Source of the DNA: Meandrina meandrites | Lineage: Eukaryota; Cnidaria; Anthozoa; Scleractinia; Meandrinidae | DNA: 64,000 bases | NCBI GenBank assembly: GCA_963693305.1 | Contig: OY855905.1 | Coordinates: 29,656,937-29,720,936, forward strand | Direction of reading: 5' to 3' | Part shown: in pieces, positions 39,101 through 47,699 of the stretch | How positions within the stretch are numbered: the first letter of the stretch is position 1 | Layout: every line of letters starts with the position of its first letter | Position numbers and translations under genes: made by a program | Notes under the pieces: generated by a model | What the model saw: the letters and a program-made list of their open reading frames with translations, nothing else | Told to the model about the DNA's origin: nothing | Databases searched by the model: none

Positions 39101-42100
39101 CTTATTCTGTATTGGGACTTTCAGCGCATTCACGTGTCCTGAATAGTGCCTTTTCATTGGATGTATTCCTTTTGAATGAAGTCTCATAGCATGTGTGCCT
39201 CAGCCCTGTCAGTACCCTCATTAAGCTGGGAACAGCAGCTGAACGGATCTACACATTTTACGGTCTCAATCGGTTCCTAGATTGACGGAGAGCTCCCAGT
39301 TACACCTGACTGCTATGGACAACTTTCTTAGTTACGTTTATGTGTTTTTTAGGCCACGACACGTGTCGGAGGACACGGTGAAAGGATAGCACAGTGTAAA
39401 GAAGCCGTTCTTGTAACAAGCAAGTCTCTTCCCATGCAAGTGGATGGAGGTACCGTTTTTTATGAAAAACGTTGTCGTCTTCTCTGTTATTGCTTTGAAG
39501 TGTGTTATCTCGATTCATGACTGGTAGATTGTATTCTTTTGCGATATCGTAGCCATCTTCCCTTTGTAATTCTCCCTACTTCTTCTAAGCATTATGTGGC
39601 CAGAATTCTCTTTCCAATTGTATGGTCCCTTCACTTGTTGGCGCCATGTTGAAACATGAAAGCGTTCGCCCGACGATTGCGTAGCTTGTGATTGCACTCC
39701 TATAGAACTATGAGGTATAAATGAGTTATCTGAAAGCCCAAATTATTTCATCATCTACTGTTTTTTTGTTATTTGTTTTAGAACCCTGCAGATTATTTCC
39801 ATCTAGAATACGAATTTCTCGAAGAAACCAGGCCAACATGTTACAAAAAGTCAAGGTTAGTAGGCTATATATTCTACCATACAGTAACCTTATAGAGGGC
39901 CTTATAGTCTCCTTGGCCGTGTTGCTATTGATTGGACTCGTCACGCAGCGCTGACCCTCCCAAACTAGTAAGGGTAAAGTCTGCATATGAGCCTAGGGGC
40001 CCATCAGGCCAGAGCTTATCCCGGTTTCCGTAGCATGAAGCGACTAGGAGTATTGCTACTCCCCCCTGGATGGGGTGCTAGTCCATCGCAGGGTTACCTC
40101 CAGCAGTAAAATTATTCGCCGGTACCCATTTATACACCTGGGTGGAGAGAGGCACTATGAGAGTAAAGTATCTTGCCCAAGAACACAATGCAGTGCCCCA
40201 GCCAGGACTCGAACCCAGACCGCCCGATCCGGAGTCCAGCGCACTAACCATTAGGCCACCGCGCCTCCCAAACTAGTAGTTTTGTGGATCTCGATCCTTT
40301 TAACAGTTTAATTTTTTTTCTCAACAGAGAAGAACCGTACGGTCAAACTCCCATGCGGGGTAAGCGAATCAGAGAACTTTACATTAGCACCTGGGTATCC
40401 TTCATTTATAGGCTGCAAGGGAACGAAGCCAGAGAATTTTGTTATCTATTATATTCGTTTTAAAGGGACTGTGTCATGGCTCATTTCAGTCTATTTTGCC
40501 AGATATTCGCTATAAAACTTAATGTTTGCAAAGAAATGACTTCTATGGAATTAAATGGCAAAAGCATACCTTCATTACAACCACATATGTCTCCCAGGCA
40601 TTATAATTTTAAGTTACAAACAAACGAGATTAACTTTGAAAACTGTTCAGCCTAACAGTATCTCAAAAACCCATATCGCAATCCGTTTCAATCTTCTTGA
40701 ATTTTTGTCCATCCTTCCCTTCTTTTGTGTTTACAGTGTTATTGAAATGTTCCTTTGCTGTTTTAACTGGCTATTTTTATGTTTCACCCAATAATTAGGC
40801 CATTTTCCATAGCGCAGCTCCTTTAAATCCTAACATGTTTTTTTTGATTTTACGTTTGAATTTCTGTAGGCCTATTCCGTGCCCCGAACCAGTCAAATTA
40901 CAAATCTACACTGTTGGATTCAAAGAATACGAGAGACACTGTTACGACTTGTCGCAGCTCAGAGAAACTTGTGAGTATGAAACGCTTTGTGAGCTACATA
41001 ACGACCCTAGTTTAAATTGGGATTAACTGTAAAGCGACGTAAGTATATACCTATAGGATAAGCATTGAAAAGAAACAGAAATAAGATCTTGTAACTAATT
41101 CGATGCCTACTGACCATTGCTAGCGTTAAATTCTTACAGTCAATTCATGTATGTATGCCTGCTTTGCTTGGTATTCTACAGCTACCCTCTTGGCAACGAC
41201 AGCGATAGAACCCGACTGTGACTTGGAGCAGATGAGGGCTTGGATCGAGCGGTTTAAAGAAGACGAGGAGGAAGAGGTAACGAAAACAAACAGTTAGCCT
41301 TTTTATTGCTTCAATCAAATTAGTTGTCAAGTTATAACTACAATCCTATCAGATCTATCAGCTTGCATATCTCCATCAGGTCACAGCAGCTCTCTAACAA
41401 AACTATAGACTCGAAGACCCTTAAGGTGGCTCATAACAGTTTAGTCAGAATTAGACATGCCCATTTTAGGTGTTCTATTCCTGCTATACCAATAATTTTT
41501 AGGAAAATCTTTTAGTACAAACTTTTACAAGTTTTACCAATGAACAAATTGATGTCATTGTGACGTCAAAAATTGTTGCCATGGCAACGTCATATGAGGT
41601 CAAAGATACCCTATTTTGGACCTCTTGAGGCTAATAACTCAAAAACTACTCGGTGAAAGTTCTTGTTTTTGACATATTTTTATCCAACTGAGAAAAGAAA
41701 AATTTTTGCAAATTTGTAAAAAATTCTGTAGGTAGGATTTGAAGCTACGTCATTTTTTCACTAATTTAAGGTGGCTCTGAACCCTACCTACAGAATTTTT
41801 TTAAACATTGTTACATTGTTTGTTTTGCCCAGTAGGCAAACATATTTGAAAAACAAAAACTTTCACCATCTAGTTTTTAAGTTATTAGCCTCAAACGGTA
41901 AAAAATAGAGTATCTTTGACCTCATATGACGTTGCCATGGCAACGAATTTTGACGACATAGCAACTGCAATTTTTTTATTGGTAAAACCTTTACAAAGTT
42001 GTACTAAAAGTTTAACCTCAACGTTATTAGTGTAGCTGCAATAGAATACCAAAGACAGGAATATCTAAACCCCTTCAAGCCACCTTAAATGGTACTCATT

Positions 42101-45100
42101 AGCTCGATTGTGATCCAGTTAAAATTTAATTTTCTTTGGGTTCAGCCATCTCTAACCAGCAAATAAAATAAAACTCTACTCGTTAATTCCTGGCCAGACT
42201 GTGCCAGGTGTTCTAAGGGGACTGAGCCTATTTATAGCTGGGGTACTTGCAAACAAACAAAAGGTTGATATAACTTCGGTATCGAATACTGCGACGAATG
42301 ATGCCTTTTCTTTCTGTTCTTTCAGAAAGCGCCCCTGTCAGATGACTGGTGCTTTTTGGACAGTAAGTATTTTTATTTCCTACCTGATGTGTGTTGGAGC
42401 AATTTTCGATCGAGTATCGTTCAACCAAAACCAATGTAATCACCGTGGCCCAAAGGATGCAGGCAATCCGGTGAAGTAATTTCAACTCGTAGCAAATACA
42501 TGTAGCCGGCACAAAGCGCGGGAAAATGTGTGCGTGCGAGTCACGCTTGGTTTTGGTTTTACTTCTGATTGGTTGAGAAAGTGGCGTAGGTTTTTAGACC
42601 AATCACTAAGCGTAGCAATGCAAAACCAAAATTGAAATAAGTGAGAAATTCAGGGATTTTTGTTAGGAATGAAATGGGTTTGATTTATATAAGTGATATT
42701 ATCTCACCGTAAAATTCCGACAGTAACGACCGTCGTTACTTTCGAAATTAGCAGCCTATATGGACTCGCTGCTTTAGTGGTTGGGTCCGGAGGGGGGGGG
42801 GGGGGGGGTTGGGGGTGTTGGTCGCTTCTTAGGGTTTTTTTAGCACCGCAATGTTTTGACGTAACTTTCGGAATTCTACGGTGTTCTAGAAAAATAGGTC
42901 GAAGAGATCTGTCACACTGAACAACCAATTGTCAGCAACAGTTTTAAACTTGTTAACGTTTATATTTTGCCTGTTTCAGCCACGTATCCCGACAGGGTTT
43001 ATCGTGTTGACGTTGCCCAGGTAAGAAACCTTCCTGCCCTTAGTATGCTTCACCTGTGTTTGCCAAATTACACTGATCACGGATTGATTTCGCTGTCTCC
43101 TGCAGGAAAAAATATACAATGTGGTGGATATTCTAGAAGATGGCATCTTTATTGTCGACCTGAAAGAAGACTCGTTAAAGTAAGAAACCTTCCATAACAG
43201 TTTTGTTTAAACGGAGCTATGTCATTAAGTCGTTTTCTTTTTTGCGATGGAAACCACAAAATAGTAGTTCAGTAGAGGGATTTTTTTATTGAGTGTCGTA
43301 AAACCAAAGCCAAAGAAGTAACTCTGGCTAGTCCCAAAAGACACAGCCGACAGACAAACCAGTAAACATACAGGTAAACTAGTCAAAACCCGAAGCTTTT
43401 TCCCAGTTTCAGCCACATAAGCGTGAAGGAAAAAAGAGCACTAAGGCCTTGACAGTTTAGGAATAGGGACGCACGATTTTCCGCAACGGCCATTTTTCAC
43501 TTCCGTTGTCTTTTTTTCGCTCGACACACTACGAGAAAAGAGGGACTGCTCGTAGTCTGTGCAGCTACAAGCCTAGAGTGACATGCTAGCTTTTGAAAAC
43601 TAGTGCTGACCTAAAAGTTTTTCACTTAATTAATTACGCTTTATCTTTATAGAACACAAACCACTAACAAGACCAGTGTCGCCACCTCCGCAACTCGACT
43701 TAAAAGACCGCTGTCCGTTCCTGCGGACCCTGTAACCAGGCCTGCAAATCTAGGCAGTCGGTCACCAGTCACTCTGCCACCACCCAGTCGGAGGTACAAC
43801 AGCTCACTGGGATCCAGTCCATCCGAGAGCGTGGAGGATATTGTGGAAAGTACAATCATGACGCCCTTTTGCGCGTAAGTAAAGTGAACTGCAATTTTGA
43901 CGTCTTTGTGGTGCAGTGCATTACCTTTGTTAACATTTGCCACTTGATGTAAGTTAAGAAAGTTTTTCTTTCTGTTGGTGAATTTTGGTGCCGGGCATCG
44001 ATGTGGTGCAAGTAGAATTTTGGTAAGTCCATTACCCACCTTCTTGACCCACTTTAAGCTAGAGTTTTGGCGATTCTCTCTGATCTTCGGCGGCTGTGAC
44101 GAATTTAGTTAAACCTGTGTGCTTCAGGCTCATCAGAACACACCTTCGAGTCAATGTAGTTGGTTTGATTTGAAGCACAAGAGCATTTCTGCACTCCACG
44201 CTTAATGCTTTTTTTTTCATCTTCCTTTAGTAACAAAGAGTTCAAGTTGCCATCTCCTGATGGAGATGAAGCGGATGCCATCTGGTGAGTAAAACAAGTA
44301 TAACCAGATAACGAACATCTATTTGTTACAATTACTCCTCTACGACTAAAATTGTAACCAGAAGTGAACATAGAACAGTACCATTAGAGGGTATTGAGGC
44401 GATTTTCTTGTCTGTATGAAAAATTAGGAAGATAAGAAACGTTACGGGGGACAGAGGCCTTCAGATTGTAGTTGTTGGAAGTGAATTTAAAATTTAATCT
44501 TTCTGGTTTACTGCAGGGTGAAGAATGAAATCATGAAGCGTAACGAGCACAGTGAGTATTGTCCATTTGTTGGTTGGTGCTTTGGTTTGCTTTTATTTCA
44601 GCCGCAGTTTCTTTTTGGATTGGCAGCTCTAATATTCCTTCCTTGACAAGAAACTCTTTTGTTCTTTTTCAAGGCATGATTGAGGCTTCCAAAAGCGGAG
44701 AATTAGATAAGGTACGAGTCTACTCGTGTGTCAGTCTGTGTAAACTGTTTTGAGATTTCCGTGATTTGAAGAGAATTTTTTAGGTTGCTAGATAAATTCA
44801 AATTTGGTGAATTAGTTTGTATTAGTGCGCTTTGGGGTATCCGTTGAAAGTAACTCTGTATTTGCTTTGGTTTTGTGCTGACTACTGAGCCCGACATGCA
44901 CTCACCACAGGTAGCCCACACTAATGGAGCGACCGCTGATGTTTCAAAATTATGAAGGAATGTATGGACAAACCGAAACGTTCGTATTTAGCATGAACTG
45001 TAGCGAGTAATGTTAACATTTATGACAAGTGTTTAAAATAAACGTAACGTTACCTCGATCGTTCTGCCTTGTCGTCCGCTGCGTTTACAGATTTTTTTGT

Positions 45101-47699
45101 GTGTGATTGGCAAGATGTGAATACTTTTGCTTAGCTCTTACAATAATCATTAATAAACCTGAGTGTTGTTAACTTTTTGATGTTAGGTAATCGAGTTACA
45201 CCGAGGTGGTGCAAGCCTGTCAGCCGGTGATCACCGTGGCTGGAGACCGCTACATTACGCCGCACGGCACGGACATAAGGAAGTCGTTAGATACATCATC
45301 TCCAATGGTAAGGCTCAATACAGATCAACATCCAATTTCTCTCTTACTAATCAACACGTCGTTGTCAAGCATGTAGATCTTGAGAATTAAGAACTTGATC
45401 AACAGAGCGATAAAGAGAGATTAATGTGATGATTACTACAAAACTTCTTTGGAGAACAGTGAGAAGAATTTGGATGTTGACATGACGCTTAAAGGATTAA
45501 GATACTAAACATAATTCACTTGCTTTGTTTGCCACATTTCCGCCGTTTTTTCGTTCTGAGTAAAGAACAGGAAGAGCGCCGCTTAAGTTGAAGAGTGCAA
45601 CGGCCCTCCCATCTGTCAGTGTTTATATTCTAGTTTGCGTTAGACTTTCTAAAGTCGTTCGCCTCTAGCTCAGTACTCCGTGGGATGACTTGAAGGCAAG
45701 TCTAAGTTTGCGTCAGTTTGCAGATTTTTGCAATCTTCCTGTGGTTTGTTAATGCAATAAATGTGTTCTTTTCTTCAGTTCCAAGATGTGTGTTAGATCT
45801 TGTCGAGGAAGAAAAGTAAGTTAATAGCTGTTGATGAGTATTTAGTTTCATAATGTTCATTGTACAGTACAAGGCAGTTTCGTCATTTTGAATTCTGGTT
45901 TTCTCATTCTTGTTTTGTTTGTTTCTTTCTCAGAGGTCAAACAGCTCTTCATAAAGCCGCTCTGTATGAGCGACGTACAATCTGCTCGCTCTTAGTTCAA
46001 GCCGGCGCCTCGCTGACGAGAACAGACTATGATGTGAGTTAACTAAGCAAAACTGGTGACACTGATCAACAACTTTATTTACTTTATTTACCCTAATAAA
46101 TTACAAGAAAGAAAATATATATAGTATAAATAATAAGTAATTAGGGGTCTGGCTGCCTGAAATAACTGTAGAGTTAAAAAGGGCAGGCAGCCAGTGTTAC
46201 AATTATGTGATACAAATTTAGGTCGCTAAAGCACACAACAACACAGAACATTTCAGAACATTACAGAACATTACAGTGAGCAAAATGAAAAAAAGACAAA
46301 AACATATTAGAAAAAAGAGGAAAATAATCGAGGAAAAAAATAGAGCAGAACAGCCTTAGAGTTGATCAATACAGGCGCTAGCTAGTATCTTTCGAGATAC
46401 TTAACTTGCATTTTTTTCTTAAACATTGATGCAGATGATAACTTTATATGATCATCAATGGAGTTCCAAATAGAGGGGCCTTGAAACCTTGAAATCTTAT
46501 TTCTCATCAAGTCAAGCATGAAGGTCTTGAGAATATAGGAGCTGATCACCAAGGAGGCTGTACTAATATATAATTGTAAACGTCAATGTAATTTATTAGC
46601 GCACGTAACACGGAAGAGCTCTCAAGAGCTCGCTATGAAGTGCAAGTGCATTGAAAATTGAATGTTGGTTTTTGTGGAGGGAAGAAAACCGGTGACGCCG
46701 AAGAAAAACCCTCAGCCGATCAAGGAAGAGAACCAACAACAAACTCAACCCGGGTTTAACGCTGGGTCCTGGTGGGAAGGGAGCGCTCTTACCACTCCAC
46801 CACCCCTGCTCCCCTAATTATGAATGGGGAAGATAAAGGCAAATCACGAAATACGCCGTCCGTGATGTATTCCTTTAGTTGTAGTTGGCTGTTTGCATGG
46901 CTCATCCGTTCACAGTACGAGAACATTTGTTGTGGCTCAATTTTATCCTTGGTTCAAATTTTATTTTCCTTTGTTTTTAGGTATGTTTATGTATGATAAT
47001 GAGTTTAAAACAAAGGAAAATAAAATTTGAACCAAGGATAAAATTGAGCCACAACACATAAAGATGGGCAACCTGTCCTCACCCCCCCCCCCCCCCCCCT
47101 CCTCCTCGCTACTGCTCAGACTATCTAAAAAGTTGATAAGGACGTTTTTATTTCTCCTTTTAGGGCAACACGCCAAGAATTCAAGCTTTGAAAGCTCAAG
47201 ATAAGGAACTCGCCAAATATCTTGAAAGTAAGTAGCTTCCTCTCCGCGTACCAGCTAGAATGTGTAAAAATGGGAGCGACAATCCTAACAAGCTACGTTC
47301 ATCTCTGTTTTTTATATCTTAACATGAAACACGAGGATAACTGTTCATGTTTGCTATACTGCAACTGGTTAAGAAACCATTTCTCTGAGGAAAAAGCATG
47401 TTATCAAGAACAGAACTGTACCGACGCATGGTACTGTCCCTTGGTTCTGCTATCAACTTCAGTTTCCCCCCTCCTGTTTGCCTACTGCTCACGTGATTGA
47501 TCGTTGATGCACATTACGGAACCAGTAACAAGAGCATGATCTGCCCCCAGATTCGTGCCCCTTGACGCCCTTGTCATCTTTACCTAAGGAACAGAATAAT
47601 AACCTTTGAAATAACATTGACACGTTTCCGTTTCCTTTTATTTCAGCGCAAGAACATCTCCAAATCATAGCGGCAGAAGATTACGAAACTGCAGTGTAA
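14889..47699 (+). CDS. DGKZ: Diacylglycerol kinase, type IV (zeta/iota class), complete 42-exon gene
   Basis: Phosphorylates diacylglycerol to phosphatidic acid, damping DAG/PKC signalling at membranes and in the nucleus. Forty-two exons join with every phase compatible to a 3018-nt frame (1005 codons plus TAA). Approximate residue positions are: C1a 90-150, C1b 160-220, MARCKS-like basic segment 242-263, catalytic domain with GGDGT 365-369, accessory domain about 430-640, ankyrin region about 870-988 and C-terminal ETAV 1002-1005. The MARCKS segment, ankyrins and PDZ ligand together define type IV kinases. Vertebrates have zeta and iota; an invertebrate may have one ancestral copy, so DGKZ/DGKI is the safe name. 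The start is the first ATG after an upstream in-frame stop (14853), in context AAAATGG. The splice model is my reading, without transcripts; very short exons (18, 28, 32, 33 bp) are the least certain. Confidence 0.95.
16850..16990 (-). pseudogene. Penelope-like retroelement C-terminal fragment
   Basis: On the minus strand this reads [13 protein letters not shown] then a stop, the kind of tail found at the end of GIY-YIG-bearing Penelope-like proteins. Further codons ([11 protein letters not shown]) resemble sequence downstream of the similar fragment at 53745-54060. Only a 5'-truncated end is present, in DGK intron 1. Assignment rests on short motifs. Confidence 0.35.
17052..17868. mobile_element. 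Tigger/pogo-like element, TA-flanked
   Basis: Termini CAGTGGAACCTTGATTTAA and TTAAATCAAGGTTCTACTG are inverted repeats with TA on both sides (17050-17051, 17869-17870). The AACCTTGATTTAACGAA sequence is typical of Tigger/pogo-type termini in many animals. The interior repeats TCGTTATAT motifs and has no transposase, so this is a non-autonomous copy. Lies in DGK intron 1, just before exon 2. Confidence 0.78.
18241..20501 (+). CDS. DGKZ: DGK exons 3-6: first C1 (C1a) domain
   Basis: Exons are 18241-18324, 19220-19247, 19366-19412 and 20445-20501. They encode [15 protein letters not shown], then [18 protein letters not shown] and [11 protein letters not shown], matching the first cysteine-rich domain of type IV kinases. 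This C1a is the family's divergent zinc module and is not expected to be a strong phorbol-ester binder. The 28-bp exon 4 is very short but supplies phase and the first CxxC cysteine. Confidence 0.87.
19839..19914 (+). repeat. tRNA-like SINE head
   Basis: An A-box-like TAGCTCAGTGGATAGAGCA and a B-box-like GGTTTGATTCCC are spaced as in a tRNA. The acceptor ends (GAGTTCT / GGGGACTC) still pair and the T arm is perfect. The anticodon arm does not form a normal 7-base loop, so this is a tRNA-derived repeat rather than a tRNA gene. It sits in a DGK intron. Confidence 0.6.
21129..21412 (-). repeat. tRNA-derived SINE (minus strand)
   Basis: The reverse strand begins with a tRNA-like head: A box near GGTGGCCTAATGGTTAG and B box GGGTTCGAGCCCTGG. 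A tail block about GTGTTCTTGGGTAAGACAC and TGATAGACTAGCACCCC follows. It matches the copies at 33198-33469 and 39971-40263 over most of its length. Frames here are SINE artefacts. Confidence 0.75.
22690..24605 (-). pseudogene. Broken transposon-borne gene, PIN-nuclease-like C-terminus
   Basis: Minus-strand fragments in several frames form one decayed protein. In order: [20 protein letters not shown] (about 24600), a 216-codon frame (24031-23381) with [18 protein letters not shown] and [10 protein letters not shown], then [20 protein letters not shown] and ESEIHLVFD (to 23215), then [20 protein letters not shown]. It ends [15 protein letters not shown] with THSPGTDID and [11 protein letters not shown] know this as a multi-copy uncharacterised family in cnidarian genomes. 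The EEADTK and SPxTD acidic pattern resembles PIN/FEN-like nucleases; that reading is inference. At least three frame changes and several stops make it non-functional. Confidence 0.7.
24660..24985. mobile_element. Nested MITE with 26-bp tandem repeats
   Basis: Arms of about 40 bp (24660-24698 and 24947-24985) rich in GAGTTCGAGTT are reverse complements. Inside, a 26-bp unit starting CTAACCGCAAGCAAA repeats about 3.7 times (24847-24940), following an A-rich stretch. It is inserted inside the larger element, upstream of the broken minus-strand gene. Confidence 0.65.
26310..27511 (+). CDS. DGKZ: DGK exons 7-10: second C1 (C1b) domain
   Basis: Exons are 26310-26375, 27019-27051, 27214-27252 and 27398-27511. 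They read [18 protein letters not shown], then [11 protein letters not shown], then [12 protein letters not shown], then YHNKVECF, with the His/Cys zinc ligands spaced as in the family. Exon 10 continues into [16 protein letters not shown], the conserved bridge to the basic segment. Exon 7 starts only about 190 bp after the right end of the 4.4-kb inserted element in intron 6. Confidence 0.9.
28026..28795. mobile_element. TA-flanked MITE with captured coding fragment
   Basis: Starts CCGTAAAGTTCCGTGTATAAG and ends CTTATATGGAACTTAACGG, with TA at both flanks (28024-28025, 28796-28797). AAGCCGCACCCCCGAT occurs inverted near both ends. This end type is common in Tigger/pogo-like elements. The interior holds an 81-codon frame at 28325-28570. 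It ends immediately before DGK exon 11. Confidence 0.72.
28325..28570 (+). pseudogene. HIRAN-like N-terminal fragment inside a MITE
   Basis: The 81-codon frame ends [20 protein letters not shown] followed by [11 protein letters not shown]. This resembles the opening strand of HIRAN-like domains (V-x-G-x-x-Y-x-x-x-W-x-P-x-x-G-E) that I associate with many cnidarian proteins. It then runs to a stop instead of the rest of the domain. HIRAN domains bind DNA 3' ends in HLTF-type proteins. Likely a transposon-captured gene piece; similarity is from memory of the motif only. Confidence 0.4.
28818..32002 (+). CDS. DGKZ: DGK exons 11-13: MARCKS-like basic segment, acidic insert and microexon
   Basis: Exon 11 (28818-28883) encodes [19 protein letters not shown], at the place of the MARCKS phosphorylation-site-like segment that acts in vertebrate DGK zeta as a nuclear localisation signal controlled by PKC. 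Exon 12 (29308-29391, 84 bp, phase 0/0) adds an acidic [16 protein letters not shown] insert with CK2-like Ser/Asp/Glu sites; I know no vertebrate counterpart. Exon 13 (31985-32002, 18 bp) encodes EKRPFV and leads into the catalytic domain. Because exon 12 is frame-neutral it could be an alternative cassette. Confidence 0.78.
29761..29950 (+). repeat. Dispersed repeat, copy 1
   Basis: Begins CTTGCCAACTTGTCC and continues with GGTTTTACCGCTGGGGAG and TTTACGCCATATGCTGTG. A second copy in the same orientation lies at 31471-31652. Reading frames across it are fortuitous. Both are in the DGK intron between exons 12 and 13. Confidence 0.55.
30214..31018. mobile_element. TTAA-flanked MITE (805 bp)
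   Basis: Termini GGTGGCTTACTACAGTTT and AAACTGTAGTAAGCCACC are perfect inverted repeats flanked by TTAA (30210-30213, 31019-31022). The ends resemble GGTGTC of the foldback at 7982 and GGTGGC of 41425. No transposase frame. Confidence 0.8.
31471..31652 (+). repeat. Dispersed repeat, copy 2
   Basis: Direct-orientation relative of 29761-29950, starting CCTTGCCAACTTGTCC and sharing GTTTTACCACTGGGGAG and TTTACGTCATATACTGTG. The two flank the TTAA element at 30214-31018. Confidence 0.55.
32587..34961 (+). CDS. DGKZ: DGK exons 14-18: catalytic (DAGKc) domain
   Basis: Exons are 32587-32658, 32828-32910, 33654-33714, 34215-34328 and 34891-34961. Conserved blocks are [42 protein letters not shown] and [25 protein letters not shown] is the glycine-rich ATP-binding signature of lipid kinases and is intact. 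LPLGTGND is the second hallmark. No key residue appears lost, so the kinase is predicted active. Confidence 0.95.
33198..33469 (-). repeat. tRNA-derived SINE (minus strand)
   Basis: Same family and orientation as 21129-21412 and 39971-40263. The tRNA-like head reads out on the minus strand from 33469, and the TATCCCAGTTTCCGTAGC block is at its far end. It lies in the DGK intron before exon 16. Confidence 0.72.
35042..39855 (+). CDS. DGKZ: DGK exons 19-27: kinase accessory (DAGKa) domain
   Basis: Exons are 35042-35108, 35651-35729, 36275-36330, 37027-37089, 37327-37400, 37535-37580, 38404-38469, 39353-39449 and 39782-39855. Recognisable blocks are [82 protein letters not shown] and [18 protein letters not shown]. 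This half packs on the catalytic domain to close the active cleft. Intron 24 carries a 200-bp foldback. Confidence 0.93.
36442..36821. mobile_element. TTAA-flanked MITE (380 bp)
   Basis: Flanked by TTAA at 36438-36441 and 36822-36825. Left end AGTGACACTGCC and right end, reversed, AGGGGCACTGTC are imperfect inverted repeats. Non-coding; lies in the DGK intron after exon 21. Confidence 0.6.
37944..38142. repeat. Foldback repeat in DGK intron 24
   Basis: Two arms of about 100 bp meet at a CTCCTCTGCGGAG centre near 38043. Shared motifs include TTCAAAATGTGCTTGCTCGC and GGATTGCACTCC and their reverse complements. Flanking GCCTGCAATGCAGG-type repeats are part of the same repeat-rich stretch. Confidence 0.65.
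39971..40263 (-). repeat. tRNA-derived SINE with 15-bp target duplication
   Basis: Bounded by a perfect direct repeat CCTCCCAAACTAGTA at 39956-39970 and 40264-40278, the mark of LINE-machinery retroposition. On the minus strand the tRNA-like head carries GTGGCCTAATGGTTAG (A box) and GGGTTCGAGTCCTGG (B box). Best-preserved copy of the family in this window. Lies in the DGK intron between exons 27 and 28. Confidence 0.85.
40328..44711 (+). CDS. DGKZ: DGK exons 28-37: post-catalytic region and Ser/Pro-rich linker
   Basis: Exons are 40328-40359, 40870-40970, 41182-41276, 42326-42362, 42980-43020, 43106-43179, 43653-43874, 44231-44284, 44517-44551 and 44674-44711. The first part reads [50 protein letters not shown] and [19 protein letters not shown], matching the conserved region after the type IV catalytic core. 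Exon 34 (222 bp) is low-complexity, with [13 protein letters not shown] and [13 protein letters not shown], likely disordered and phosphorylated. Exons 35-37 lead to the ankyrin repeats. Confidence 0.85.
40464..40822. mobile_element. TTAA-flanked MITE (359 bp)
   Basis: Flanked by TTAA at 40460-40463 and 40823-40826. Left end AGGGACTGTGTCATGG and right end, reversed, AGGAGCTGCGCTATGG are imperfect inverted repeats. Non-coding; lies immediately before DGK exon 29. Confidence 0.62.
41425..42084. mobile_element. TTAA-flanked foldback element (660 bp)
   Basis: TTAA borders at 41421-41424 and 42085-42088 with termini GGTGGCTCATAACAG and, reversed, GGTGGCTTGAAGGGG. The two halves are imperfect reverse complements sharing GTTGCCATGGCAACG, GACCTCATATGACG and CTGTAGGTAGG-type blocks around a centre near 41755. 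A GGTGGCTC copy also lies at the centre (41769). In the DGK intron after exon 30. Confidence 0.72.
45187..47699 (+). CDS. DGKZ: DGK exons 38-42: ankyrin repeats and C-terminal PDZ ligand ETAV
   Basis: Exons are 45187-45307, 45779-45815, 45934-46033, 47164-47227 and 47647-47699. Ankyrin-like blocks are [40 protein letters not shown] with [10 protein letters not shown], and [20 protein letters not shown]. The protein ends [13 protein letters not shown] is the class I PDZ ligand that in vertebrate DGK zeta/iota binds syntrophins and other PDZ scaffolds. Stop is TAA at 47697-47699. A LINE 3' end, a SINE and a foldback sit in the intron between exons 40 and 41. Confidence 0.93.
46073..46512 (-). 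mobile_element. LINE 3' end (minus strand)
   Basis: Minus-strand codons 46505-46384 read [16 protein letters not shown], then [13 protein letters not shown] and a stop, the usual C-terminal end of CR1/L2-like reverse transcriptase proteins. A 3' UTR of about 300 bp ends at repeated TAAATAAAG units (46073-46091). Related 3' UTR sequence occurs at 54690-54960. 5'-truncated copy in a DGK intron. Confidence 0.6.
46660..46815 (-). repeat. tRNA-derived SINE-like repeat
   Basis: The reverse strand begins with GGTGGTGGAGTGGTAAGAGC, an A-box-like tRNA head, followed by an eroded B box near CCCGGGTTGAG. It differs from the other SINE families here. Lies in the DGK intron between exons 40 and 41. Confidence 0.5.
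46929..47058. repeat. Foldback repeat near DGK exon 41
   Basis: Arms of about 50 bp (46929-46978 and 47005-47058) are nearly perfect reverse complements containing TGTGGCTCAATTTTATCC / GGATAAAATTGAGCCACA around a short loop. An 18-base C run follows at 47082-47099. It lies about 100 bp before exon 41. Confidence 0.65.

Noticed and set aside
43647..44039. 130-codon minus-strand frame
   Set aside because: Mostly antisense of kinase exon 34, whose sense frame joins its neighbours in phase.
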